NCBI GenBank assembly: GCA_902799745.1
Contig: CADCBQ010000022.1
Location: 1-51,775 of the forward strand
Direction of reading: 5' to 3'
DNA: 51,775 nucleotides
Source: Fibrobacter succinogenes
GTDB lineage: Bacteria; Fibrobacterota; Fibrobacteria; Fibrobacterales; Fibrobacteraceae
Shown here: positions 35,397-45,600 of the stretch, in pieces
Position numbering within the stretch: the first letter of the stretch is position 1
Layout of the letters: each line of letters starts with the position of its first letter
Position numbers and translations under genes: made by a program
Notes under the pieces: model-generated
Database searches by the model: none
Told to the model about the DNA's origin: nothing
What the model saw: only the letters and a program-made list of their open reading frames with translations

Positions 35397-37217
35397 CTAT
35401 TTGATATCGTATTCCGGAATCGGGAGGGATTCGCCGGCCTTCATGGCCTTGTCGAGAGCTGCAGACTTCGTGGGATCAAGCCACCAGTAAACGGGGATTG
35501 CGTCTTCGCGGTTGAAGCGGTCAAATACCTTTTCCGGCGTACCGTAGCGGTTCCAGTAGAGAATGCGATGGTGGTCGCATTGCCACATCAGCACGTAAGG
35601 CACGATTTCAGCGAGACGGTTGTCGAGCGCCTTCAGGATTTCGTTGCGCTTGGCCAAATCGAATTCGGTCTTCTGCAAGTTGATAAGGCTATCCACCACC
35701 TTGTCCTGCACGCCGGCGAGATTGTTCGTACCCTTCTGGAGAGCCGTCGTAGAAATCCAGCTGGCTTCCGGGTCGCGGAGGCGGCCTGCGCCCCAGTTCA
35801 CCCAGTACAAATCAAAGTCTGCATCGTCCAAGCGCTTGCGGAGCGTGCTCTGCGACATCTGTTCGATGGTCGCCACGACACCCACCTTCTTCAAGTCCTC
35901 TTGGAACAGCGTGAGATGACGCAAGTCTTCTTGGCTCGTGATAAAGTTGATGGCGAACGGCTTGCCGTCTTTTTCGAGCACGCCCTGCGCATTCACCTTG
36001 TAGCCCGCTTCCGCAAAGAGGGCGCGAGCGCTATCCGGGTTGAACTTGTAAAGCGGAGCAGTCGGATTCTGGTTGCCTTCCCACAGGTCAGGGTAATAGC
36101 TGTTGAGCAAGAAGTACTGGTTGTACATGTACTTTTCGTTCATCGCTTCGCGGTTCAGGAGCATGTTGAGCGCGCGGCGCACGCGAACATCCTGGAACTG
36201 CGGCTTGCGCAAGTTGATTGCCATACCCTGGAAACCGATGGGTTCTTTGTTGAAGATACGCTGCTTGACCGCCCAGCCTTTCTGAATGGCATCGAAATCG
36301 GTCTGTTTCATCCAGATGCTGCTGGTGTAGATCGCGTAGGCGTTGATGTCCTGCTTCTTGAACGCTTCGAGAGCTTTGGTCTGATCGTTCATGAAGCGGT
36401 AGCGGATCTTTTCGAAGTTGTACTTGCCGCGATTCCAGTTCTTCTTGAAGCCCCACCAGTCGGCGCGGCGCTGCAGTTCCACGTAGCGGTCTTCGCGGAA
36501 AGTCTTGATCTTGTACGGACCAGACACCACCGGAAATTCGTAGCGGATCTGGTTGAAGTCCTTACCGGCCCACACATGCTTCGGGAAGGCGAGCATGCCA
36601 GCAGCTTCCCAGAAGTTACCCCAGTGCGATTCCTTTGCGGTCATCTTCACCGTAAGGCTATCGACGACTTCGGGGCGGTCAAAGCGACTGAGCCCCACCT
36701 TAAAAATCGGCGTAAGATTCTTTTCGTCCATGATGACGTCGTAGTAGAACTGCACATCTTCGGCAGTCACCGGTTTGCCGTCGCTCCACTTGGCGCGCGG
36801 GTCCACATGGAAGGTGAACGTCTTGCCGTCTTCGGACACATTCCAAGTGTCGGCTAGGATTCCAACTTCGCGGTCTTCGGTGCTATGCAGGCTCACGAGC
36901 GGTTCAAACATCATACCCATGAGTTCGGCGGAGAAACTGTTGTAGTCTTCCCACATGTTAAAGGATTTGGGCATCGCGGAGCCCCACAAGGTAATTGCAC
37001 CGCAGGGGCGAGCATCCTTCGAGGCAATCGGGTCGAACTCGCCCGTTGCTTCAGGATCTTGCGGAAGTTCTGGGCAATTCAATTCGGCATTCTTGCCAGC
37101 AGACTTTGTTCCCTTGGAGCCGGATTCGTTGCAAGCGCTAAACGACAGCGCCGAAACCATCAAAGCCGCAGACATAAACGCGGCACCATAAAACTTCTTC
37201 ATATTTTCAATCTTCAT
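35397..37217 (-). CDS. Extracellular solute-binding lipoprotein, family 5 (peptide/oligosaccharide ABC uptake)
   Basis: The protein has 606 residues. A lipoprotein signal with lipobox SFSAC follows the internal MKKF start (37202), which may be the true one; the outer ATG at 37217 adds five residues. The fold is the large SBP family 5 (DppA/OppA): GxAMPKSFN near the start, a WxFHxRxxxxWSDGxPxTAEDV block (seen as TFHVDPRAKWSDGKPVTAEDV), the VRRALNMLLNREAMN helix and a late NWGAGR/DP motif. It binds oligopeptides, or in some members oligosaccharides, for an ABC importer; no permease or ATPase gene is adjacent. A TTGATA-N17-TATTTT promoter overlaps the end of rluE, so it is transcribed separately. 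Confidence 0.88.
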   Translation of the reverse strand: MKIENMKKFYGAAFMSAALMVSALSFSACNESGSKGTKSAGKNAELNCPELPQDPEATGEFDPIASKDARPCGAITLWGSAMPKSFNMWEDYNSFSAELMGMMFEPLVSLHSTEDREVGILADTWNVSEDGKTFTFHVDPRAKWSDGKPVTAEDVQFYYDVIMDEKNLTPIFKVGLSRFDRPEVVDSLTVKMTAKESHWGNFWEAAGMLAFPKHVWAGKDFNQIRYEFPVVSGPYKIKTFREDRYVELQRRADWWGFKKNWNRGKYNFEKIRYRFMNDQTKALEAFKKQDINAYAIYTSSIWMKQTDFDAIQKGWAVKQRIFNKEPIGFQGMAINLRKPQFQDVRVRRALNMLLNREAMNEKYMYNQYFLLNSYYPDLWEGNQNPTAPLYKFNPDSARALFAEAGYKVNAQGVLEKDGKPFAINFITSQEDLRHLTLFQEDLKKVGVVATIEQMSQSTLRKRLDDADFDLYWVNWGAGRLRDPEASWISTTALQKGTNNLAGVQDKVVDSLINLQKTEFDLAKRNEILKALDNRLAEIVPYVLMWQCDHHRILYWNRYGTPEKVFDRFNREDAIPVYWWLDPTKSAALDKAMKAGESLPIPEYDIK

Positions 37218-37248
37218 TTTTAGCTCTGGATTGCTTAATCTGTTTCAC

Positions 37249-37277
37249 AAAATAGTTTATTTGGGATAAAGTATCAA
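37249..37277 (-). promoter_or_regulatory. Promoter of the solute-binding protein gene
   Basis: On the minus strand TTGATA (37277-37272) and TATTTT (37254-37249) are 17 bp apart. The -35 overlaps the rluE stop codon. Confidence 0.55.
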
Positions 37278-37825
37278 ATCACTTTATCGGTAACCACACG
37301 CCACTCGCCCGGTTTTAAATTGCCCAGAGGAATGTTTCCGATTTGCACGCGAATCAGTCGAAGCGTCGGGAACCCCACCGCCGCGGTCATATGACGAACC
37401 TGGCGATTTTTGCCCTCGATGAGCGTGAGGCGCACCCAACTTGTGGGGATATTTGCGCGGAAACGCACGGGCGGATTGCGGGGCCAAAGCCAATCTGGTT
37501 CTTCGGCAATTTCGGCCTTACAAGGTTTGGTATGATAGCCCTTGATGTCTACGCCTTTGGCAAGCTTGCGTACCGCTTCTTCAGTAATCTGACCGTCAAC
37601 TTGCACCAAGTAGGTACGAGGGTGTTCAAATTTCGGGTCCAGCAGTTTCTTGATTAACTTACCATTATCCGTCAGCAAGAGCGCGCCCTCACTATCGTGA
37701 TCCAAGCGCCCGGCCGCATACACTCCCGGCGGGAACCCGAACGTATCGAGAGCCGCATGGCCCGATTCCGGCGTGAACTGGCTCAAAACGCCAAAAGGTT
37801 TGTTAAACAAGATAACCGTGGACAT
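37274..37825 (-). CDS. rluE: RluE-like 23S rRNA pseudouridine synthase (RsuA family)
   Basis: It isomerises a uridine of 23S rRNA (U2457 in E. coli). There is no N-terminal S4 domain: the protein starts directly with ILFNKPFGVLSQF, as RluE does. The catalytic loop is GRLDHDSEGALLLT, and later family motifs EGKNRQVRHMTAAVGFPTLRL and IRVQIG are present (each shown here as a pattern). The start at 37825 is chosen because homologues begin a few residues before the LFNKPFG motif; an ATG at 37870 would add 15 atypical residues. The total is about 183 residues. Confidence 0.88.
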   Translation of the reverse strand: MSTVILFNKPFGVLSQFTPESGHAALDTFGFPPGVYAAGRLDHDSEGALLLTDNGKLIKKLLDPKFEHPRTYLVQVDGQITEEAVRKLAKGVDIKGYHTKPCKAEIAEEPDWLWPRNPPVRFRANIPTSWVRLTLIEGKNRQVRHMTAAVGFPTLRLIRVQIGNIPLGNLKPGEWRVVTDKVI

Positions 37826-37935
37826 CACGACGAAAGGTAGAAAAACACACCCTCTGTCATTCCGGCCCAAGCCCGCCCTAAACTAGATTCAGGGAGCCGG
37901 TTCCTTTCTACTTCAGCAAATTTCATTTACTTTAC

Positions 37936-37941
37936 TATATT
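37936..37941 (+). promoter_or_regulatory. -10 hexamer abutting the epimerase start codon
   Basis: TATATT ends seven bases before the ATG, and no Shine-Dalgarno sequence exists. Transcription from it would give a leaderless mRNA. Confidence 0.4.
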
Positions 37942-37948
37942 ATCTCAC

Positions 37949-38986
37949 ATGAAAATTTTGGTTACAGGTGCAGCAGGTTTTATTGGTTCCAAGCTCATGT
38001 TCATGCTTGCGGAACGCGGCGACGAAGTGGTAGGCCTCGACAATATTAATGACTATTACGATGTACGCCTCAAGTACGGTCGACTCCGCGAAGGCGGCAT
38101 TGAGCAGCCCAGCGACAACTTCGCCTACGGCGCCATGGTTCAAAGCACCAAGTACAAGAACTGCCGATTCGTAAAGATGGGTATCGACGACAAGGAACCT
38201 CTCGACAAGCTCTTTACCGAAGAAAAGTTCGACAAGGTCGTGAACCTCGCCGCCCAAGCAGGCGTGCGCTACTCTATTACGAACCCGTATGCCTACCTGC
38301 AAAGTAATTTGGTCGGATTCCTGAACATTCTGGAAGCCTGCCGCCACAACCAAGTCAAGTACCTGGTATTCGCTTCGTCCAGCTCCGTGTACGGTCTCAA
38401 CAGCAAGGTGCCCTACAGCGAAGACGACAAGGTCGACAATCCGGTAAGCCTGTATGCCGCCAGCAAAAAGAGCAACGAACTCATGGCCCACAGCTACAGC
38501 AAACTTTATAACTTGCCCGTCGCGGGTCTACGGTTCTTTACCGTATACGGTCCGTGGGGACGCCCTGACATGTCGCCCATGCTCTTCGCCCGTGCCATTT
38601 CGAAGGGTGAACCGATCAAGGTGTTCAACAACGGCGACATGATCCGCGACTTTACCTACATCGACGACATTGCCGAAGGCACCATTCATACGCTGGACCA
38701 TGTGCCCGATGCCGCCAAGTGCCCAAACAACGTACCCTACAAGATTTATAACATCGGCTGCAGCCACCCCGTAAAGCTTATGGACTTTATTGCGGAAATC
38801 GAAAACGCTTACGGCGAGCCTGCCAAGAAGAACTTCTTGCCCATGCAGCCCGGCGACGTGTACCAGACCAACGCCGACACCACCAAGCTCGAAACTGAGT
38901 GCGGCTACAAGCCCCACTGGAGCCTGCACGACGGCATCGGCGAATTCATGAAGTGGTACAAGAGCGACAAGAACCCGCTGAAGTAA
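37949..38986 (+). CDS. NAD-dependent epimerase, UDP-glucuronate 4-epimerase-like
   Basis: This extended short-chain dehydrogenase has 345 residues. The Rossmann motif TGAAGFIG is at residues 6-13. The catalytic Ser lies in the SSSSVYG stretch and the catalytic pair is Y169-x3-K173. The DNINDYYD motif after the second beta-strand, the SVYG context and the TVYGPWGRPDM block are characteristic of UDP-glucuronate 4-epimerases, which make UDP-galacturonate for polysaccharide or LPS. No glycosyltransferase is adjacent. The OMP gene follows by 20 bp on the same strand and may be co-transcribed. Confidence 0.87.
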   Translation: MKILVTGAAGFIGSKLMFMLAERGDEVVGLDNINDYYDVRLKYGRLREGGIEQPSDNFAYGAMVQSTKYKNCRFVKMGIDDKEPLDKLFTEEKFDKVVNLAAQAGVRYSITNPYAYLQSNLVGFLNILEACRHNQVKYLVFASSSSVYGLNSKVPYSEDDKVDNPVSLYAASKKSNELMAHSYSKLYNLPVAGLRFFTVYGPWGRPDMSPMLFARAISKGEPIKVFNNGDMIRDFTYIDDIAEGTIHTLDHVPDAAKCPNNVPYKIYNIGCSHPVKLMDFIAEIENAYGEPAKKNFLPMQPGDVYQTNADTTKLETECGYKPHWSLHDGIGEFMKWYKSDKNPLK

Positions 38987-39006
38987 TCTTTTCCGGAGGA
39001 AACAAC

Positions 39007-39603
39007 ATGAAAACGATTTCCCGTATTATTGCAGGCGCACTGCTCGCAACCGGTCTAGCCTCTGCTCAAGTTCAAATGGGCGGACACGCGGCCGTAAACT
39101 TCAGCACACTTTGGGGCGACGGAGCTTCTGAAAAAGAAATTCCCTGGGGCCTCGGCATTACCGCCGGTGCCGCCGCCAAAGTCGCCGTAAACGAAAAAGT
39201 TTCTGTTGTTCCCGAACTCGATGTGGACTGGCGCCGTCAAAAAGATGACGAATACACATGGAACACATGGGCAATTGAATTACCCGTTCTTGCACGTTAC
39301 AACGTGTTGCCTCAAATGTACTTTGAGGCGGGCCCGCGATTCGCGTTGCTTCTGTCCTCCGAAATGGATCAAGACTTAGGCAACCACGTCGAAACGACCA
39401 ACTTCGGCAAAATCGACGCGCTCAACATTTTTGAATTCGGCTTAGACGCGGGCATAGGCTTCTCGGTCACGCCCAATTTAGACTTGAGTATTCGCTATGG
39501 CGTGGGCCTGACCTCTATTATTGACGGCAAAAAGTTCGAAAGCGACGACCAAGCATTCAAGAACATGCAAATCCAAGTCGGCGCTATCTACTGGTTTATG
39601 TAA
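39007..39603 (+). CDS. Small outer-membrane beta-barrel protein
   Basis: The 198-residue product begins with MKTISRII and a signal peptide ending ASAQ. The ATG at 39007 is preceded by CGGAGGAA, which decides the start over upstream in-frame codons inside the epimerase gene. The mature chain has about eight amphipathic strands with short turns (VNEKVSVVPELDVDW, LPVLARYNVLPQMYFEAGPRF), like the eight-stranded OmpX/OMP_b-brl_2 group, and ends near GAIYWFM with an aromatic. Function unknown. It is probably in an operon with the epimerase. Confidence 0.78.
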   Translation: MKTISRIIAGALLATGLASAQVQMGGHAAVNFSTLWGDGASEKEIPWGLGITAGAAAKVAVNEKVSVVPELDVDWRRQKDDEYTWNTWAIELPVLARYNVLPQMYFEAGPRFALLLSSEMDQDLGNHVETTNFGKIDALNIFEFGLDAGIGFSVTPNLDLSIRYGVGLTSIIDGKKFESDDQAFKNMQIQVGAIYWFM

Positions 39604-39620
39604 TTATAACCTTTAAAAAG

Positions 39621-39643
39621 AAAGACCCCCCAAGGGGGTCTTT
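39621..39643. terminator. Bidirectional intrinsic terminator between the OMP and pilX-like genes
   Basis: A 10-bp perfect stem AAAGACCCCC/GGGGGTCTTT with loop CAA serves the convergent OMP and giant pilin genes; it lies just 3 bp from the pilin gene's stop. Confidence 0.88.
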
Positions 39644-39646
39644 TAA

Positions 39647-42600
39647 TTAATTGCAGCGCAACACTATTTTCATATTTTTAGGAACGGTAACCTTAAACGG
39701 ATATGTAATATTCACTGTTCCCATACAATTGTACGCATCATGTTGCGAATAAGTTCTATTTGAGCCTTCTATCCAACCAAGGCAATCGCCCGACATGCCT
39801 CCATTCGGCGCAGTTTGTTGCACAGTTACTTTATTAGGCGTCCCACACCAACTGTATTCAGGCCCCCATCCCGTAACCGTATAAGAACCTTCTTCGAACT
39901 CTTGTCCACTAGCAATGGCAATTCCAGTAGAGGCACTTGAGTTCGATACAGATGTCGAAGTTTCCGGTTCGGTACTTGTACTCGTTTGCGTTGATGTCGA
40001 AGTTTCCGGTTCGGTGCTTGTACTCGTTTCCGTCGATGTAGAGGTCGTCAATTCAGTACTTGTACTAGTTGTCACGGAACTCGTATATGTCACATTAAAG
40101 TCGCAAGACACAGATTCTGTTCCCTTGCTTATGGTAAGCGTATGCTTAACGGTTCCAGTACCATTCGCATTTTTAAACTGTACCACATTAACACTAGAGT
40201 TGGAACCATTAGCATCTTGCGTTGCAGAAGACACCGTATAAGAGCAATTGGCATTACATCCCGTAACACTCGGATACAGAGAAACATACTGCGTCGGATC
40301 TGCACCCGAGATGTCGTAACAATTGGACACCGCCAAAGGAGTCGTTGATCCAGAACCAGAAACCACATCAAACTTCGCTTCGCAATCAGTAAAGCGCGGG
40401 GTATCATCAGCACTGGATATCGTATATGTGTAATCCGTACCGGTACTCTGTTTAGTCGAATAAGTCTTTTTCACTTCACATATACCTTTTTCCGGACAAG
40501 TGCCAGAATCAAATTCAACGCCATTGAATTTGACCACATATTCACAACCACCGCATTCATACAAGTGAACCTTAAATTGAGGATTGCTTTGACCTTCCGT
40601 TATTTCCACATTCGTTTGCCCCGGAGTCGGCTTAGGCTCATGAACATCACAACGAGTCTCCTTAATTTTACCACCCGAACATTTCTGGGAATGTTCAGAA
40701 GTTCCATTATCAGGCGTTGCATATACCGTAAAGTCATAGTCACCTGCAGCAGGGCCAGTGCCACCATCTGAGCTCGTATATGTAAATGTCACAACATTTC
40801 CATTCGTTTCCACCTCATTGGCAGGTTTCCAGCCATTGGTCACATCGAATGATTCCGCATTTTCTTGGCCAGGGCCTTTGCGCTTTCCCGTAACCTTATA
40901 ATCAGTCACATTAGTACGGTTTAAAATTGTCGCACTAATAGTCCACTGATTGCCCTCCCTCTTGACGGAGCAGCCATCAACACCCGTTGCATTAGCACAC
41001 ACAGCATCTATATGCAATACCTTAACAGAGGTTGTCCCTTTATTGATAAAGGCCACCTGTACGACTTTTTCCGGATCAAAGCCTCCCGTAGTGTTCGCAA
41101 ATTCAGTCGCCACATCAATGGAGCCTTTTTCACCTCTCATTATCACAGAACGGCTCGGAAGCATTTCATCATACTTTTCCGGATGCATGCTGTATAGCCA
41201 AACTTCTATTTCATTGTCATCTACATTCTCCACTTCAATTTTCAATGAAGACGAACGCAAATTAATTCCATTATTGTTGTTTGTGGTAATAGAAACCGTT
41301 TCTTCGGCTCCACCGACAACCGTTTTTTCACCTTCATACAGCACCTTGTTTTCTGTACAAGGCGTATACGCCCCCGTCCAGAACATGCCGCAATGAGCAC
41401 GATTTTGGGCACCATTGTCAGCGTCTTCAGGATCTGCCGCCCACATTCCAGCAGCGCCATCCAAAGAGCAGCTCAGGCCAGCCTTCGCCGTTTTGACTTC
41501 ATTACCTTCAGTATCCGTATAACCATGTTGTCCTGCCTGGCTAAATGTATAGCCATCAGTGCAACTTCCATATGTTCCGGCCAAAGTCACCGAGCAAGAA
41601 GCATCGGAACCGTTATAATAGTATTTCTCTTCGCAGCTATACTTGTGCGAATCAAACCAGCCAGAATGACCAATCCACGGTTTTACATTTTCCCCTACCG
41701 TGATTACACCATCTTTAGCCACTGCAGCAAAAGAACATTTCACAACAGGGGGCGTATCATGACATTCCGAAGCGTATTCGTCACTAATCCATCCAATACC
41801 GTATAGTTTAAACTCACGATTGGCCATACGATATCCTACATACCCATGGTCAAAGGAGTGGTAGGTAGCGCTCAGCTTTTTGAGATTAAATGTCCTCGTA
41901 TAAACCAAGGGTTCTCCATAATAATTGCCTTTATACGCAGATATCATCAACTCGTCCGAAGCTGTGAGCTTGGCCGTAACCATTACCATATTCCCCGTAG
42001 CGGCATAGAGATATTCGCTATTACGCGTCAGCTCTCCCGACTGGCAACTAGATCCATCTTCGACACACACCTGCGCTGTCACGCGATCATATTGATCCGC
42101 ATACACGCTCAACATCAAATACGACGACGCATTTTCATTAGAGCGCAGCAAAAAGCCCGTATTGCGAATCTTTGCATTGCGAGCATTTTCGGCATTCGAG
42201 CCACCCACATGAGGCAATTGTACAAGAGCCTTAAGCGTACCGAAAGTACCAGCAACTACTGTACTCATAACGGTGACATCGCCATCCTTTTTCACGGAGA
42301 CCGCACCATTTTTCAATTCAATATTGTTCAAGGTTCCCTTGACCAAATGCCACTTCGCATTGTCAAAAGAGCTTCCCGTCGGGCCAGCGGATTCACAATG
42401 CGAGGATGCATCGCCGCAAACATCGATACAATATTTCTTTGTTTCATTATCCAACAAAGATGCACAACCAGGCGCACTATTCTTGAATTCTTCAAAGAAG
42501 CAATGTTTATCGCTTTCACCAAAATGCACATACACAATTGTCGCGTCATCCGTCACAGCAAACGCACTACCGAATTCTTCAGAGCTAACGGCATCTGTTG

Positions 42601-45600
42601 TCGGGCAGCTATTTCCAGAACACAGCCAATAACTAAATTCACTGTTATCGCTCAGACTCTTATCGATAGACAACGAGACCTTTTCTCCAAACAAATCTAC
42701 AGTGCATTCTTTAGCTGAACCAGAGCTATTATAAGCGCAAGTGGTTGCCACACGATCTTCAGGTTTAATGTTGACAACCGGATTATTACCCGAACCAACA
42801 TCGCCAACAAACTTCACCTTCAAGGTACTCTTTCTCACCTTGGCAGACGCTCTAAGTGTCTGCGGGTCGCCGGCATCAATATCAGCCAAGGATATACCCT
42901 GAGAAGGCGGAATAATAACGACACACTTGGTCGATACAGCCGTAAGGTCCAGAGTTCCGGTACCACCCACAGAAATTGTCCATTTCTTGTTCTTGGTATC
43001 CGTCAAGAAACTTGTACCACTCGGTTCAACCCACACATCAGAAATGTCGCAATTAGGCCAAGCGCTAATATCGTCAGGACATTCACTCGAATGAGTCGAG
43101 CAATAGGATTCTATTTCAGCAGAGGTTGCTTCTTCGCGCGTCAACGTGGTAACCGACGAAATATGGACATCTGCATAGGCGTCGCCGACAAGGTAACCTT
43201 CACCGGGTAATAGTTGGAACTGTTTTGTTCCCGTAGCCGCACCAGCCGTAGACACAGTAAAGAGTTCAATTATAGATTCTTGCGAGGGTTCCGCAGGGAT
43301 TTCAAAAACGCATGGAGAACCCGTTCCCTTTTCTTCGAGGCCCTTGGTAATCGTCCATGTCGGAGTTTCATCGTTCGCAGGGCAATCCACATTCAAATTG
43401 AACTTCAATTCATGCGGACTGACTTTTATATGGATCGTTTTGGAATCCGTCGAGCCAATAGACTGAGTTTCTTCAACAAAAGACACGACCGGAACGGCGC
43501 GCTGGCTTTCACCGACAACAACCCAAACAGGTATCGTTTGCGTATAGTTCGTCGCCTTTATCACACACTTGTAATAGCCCTCTGTCAGTTTGCTTCCGGC
43601 CGGATCATACAAGCGCTGATTCAAAGCAGCAATTCCAAGGTTTTGGGAAGGATCATCAATTTCCTTACAGCCTTCTGCAGACAAAGACAACTTCGTCTTA
43701 TTGAGGTGAGAACCGTTCAAAGGAATCACATTAATGTAATCCAATAGCGAACCATACGGATCATTCGGCAATGACACCATACGCGGCAACACGACAAACG
43801 AAGAATCCAAATCAGGTTTGTCCGCATTAACTCTTACCGGCGGAAGGCTTTCAGAGCTCTTGCTTTGCGATTCCAATCTCACGCCCAATTGCGGAGCCAT
43901 CGAAATATGATAAGTATCAAAGCCACCCACCAGATCGGCAGGTCCTTCAAAGGCACTAGAGCTACTAGGTGTAGCTGTTTCAACACCGCATTTGACCACA
44001 GATGCGTCGCACAGCACTCCATTTGTGGTCATATCACTCATCATCTTTTTGTTAAAGACAAGATTGGAAGACCAAATATTATCCACCTTAGAGCAGTTAG
44101 ATGCCGTTGCATATATGGAGCCACGCAACGGATTGCCCGTTTGGCCCATCACCTTCTGGATATTGCCCTTTGTATAAATGAAGTAATTATACTGTCCGGC
44201 ATTTTGCTGCATATTGATTTCGCCATACCCTTCAGGGAGGTACAGCATCACATAGTCCTTGTTTGTTGCTGTAGGCGGAGCCTTGATAGCCTCGCCTTCC
44301 GACGTGTTCACAATAAAGATATACTTACCCTTCAATTCACCCGAAGTATTCTTGAACAATTTGGCATCGGACATTTCCACAACGAGGTATCCATTATACA
44401 AATACGGATCATCTTCATTCAACTTATCATGATTAGAAGCCGAAGTATAGCAGCTATTCAACGAAGAGACATTGTAATTAATTTTCGCATTATCATCCAA
44501 ATTCAAAATAGTCTGGACACAAGGCGCCGCATTCGCCTTCTTCACAAATTCCGTATATCCCGTTTTCAACATATCCGGGACTTTAAAGTTCGAGTTGTCG
44601 CATCCCGCCCCCGGAGAAGATTGCCATATTTCAAAGCAATGATCCTTCACGTCTTCTGCGCAAGAGATCGGGCGTTCATCAGTCCAATTTTTCAATGTAC
44701 CGTCAATTCTAAACCAGGGCTTAACACCGCATACAGGGCGATGCGCCAAAACATTTTGAGAGCCATTACTATGCGGTCCATCCTTTTTACAATATGGCGA
44801 ACCTGTCGGTGCATTATTTTCATAATTAAATTCGGTCCAAATATTCCACAAATCATAAAACACCATGCCACCCACAAAATAGCTGGAGACATCCGTTTTC
44901 CAATAATCATTATAACGGGATCTATAATCAACATCCTCGACACCGGACTCCATCTTATACAAGTAATAAAGATTCTCCTTAGAATCAACCGACGGATACG
45001 GAGAATATTCTTCACCAGCCCAATTTTTCCATGCACTGCAACCACTCGCTTCCTCGTATTCTTTACAACAAGGATAAGACCAGCCACCCCACAAGCCCTG
45101 GCATGTTCCCATCGTCTTGCACTGTGGTTGCGCCGCAGATATATTACTGCACACCATCTTCGCCTCGGCATCTTCGGCAAATGTTTTAGCCGTCCTATGC
45201 GAGACATAAGAACTATAGGGATATGCATTCTTTATATAGACTTCATCACTACTTGTCGTTCCAACCACAAGATTAGCATAATCATTATAATTATCACTAT
45301 CATCTCTCCAAAGGGAATACGGAGCACTCATCCACGCACTTCCCTTCAGCAACAACTTGCTGCCATTCGTTTTTATACGGCCATTTTCCAAAACGCACGT
45401 ATTTCCGCCAATATATCTATCGTTACAAGCATTGAAATCCAAAGTGGCATTTACAGTTGCGTTTCCATGGATTTGGAAGTGTGCACTTCCGCATGCCGTT
45501 CCCATAGACATGGGGCCATCAAAATAAGCGTCGCCTTCAATAATCGGATTAAACGAAACTGCTTCTCCAGCTACATACAGATCTTTACTTTTAAAGCCAT

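Noticed and set aside
35358..36857. 499-codon plus-strand frame antisense to the solute-binding protein
   Set aside because: The opposite frame has lipobox and family 5 motifs; this one has none.
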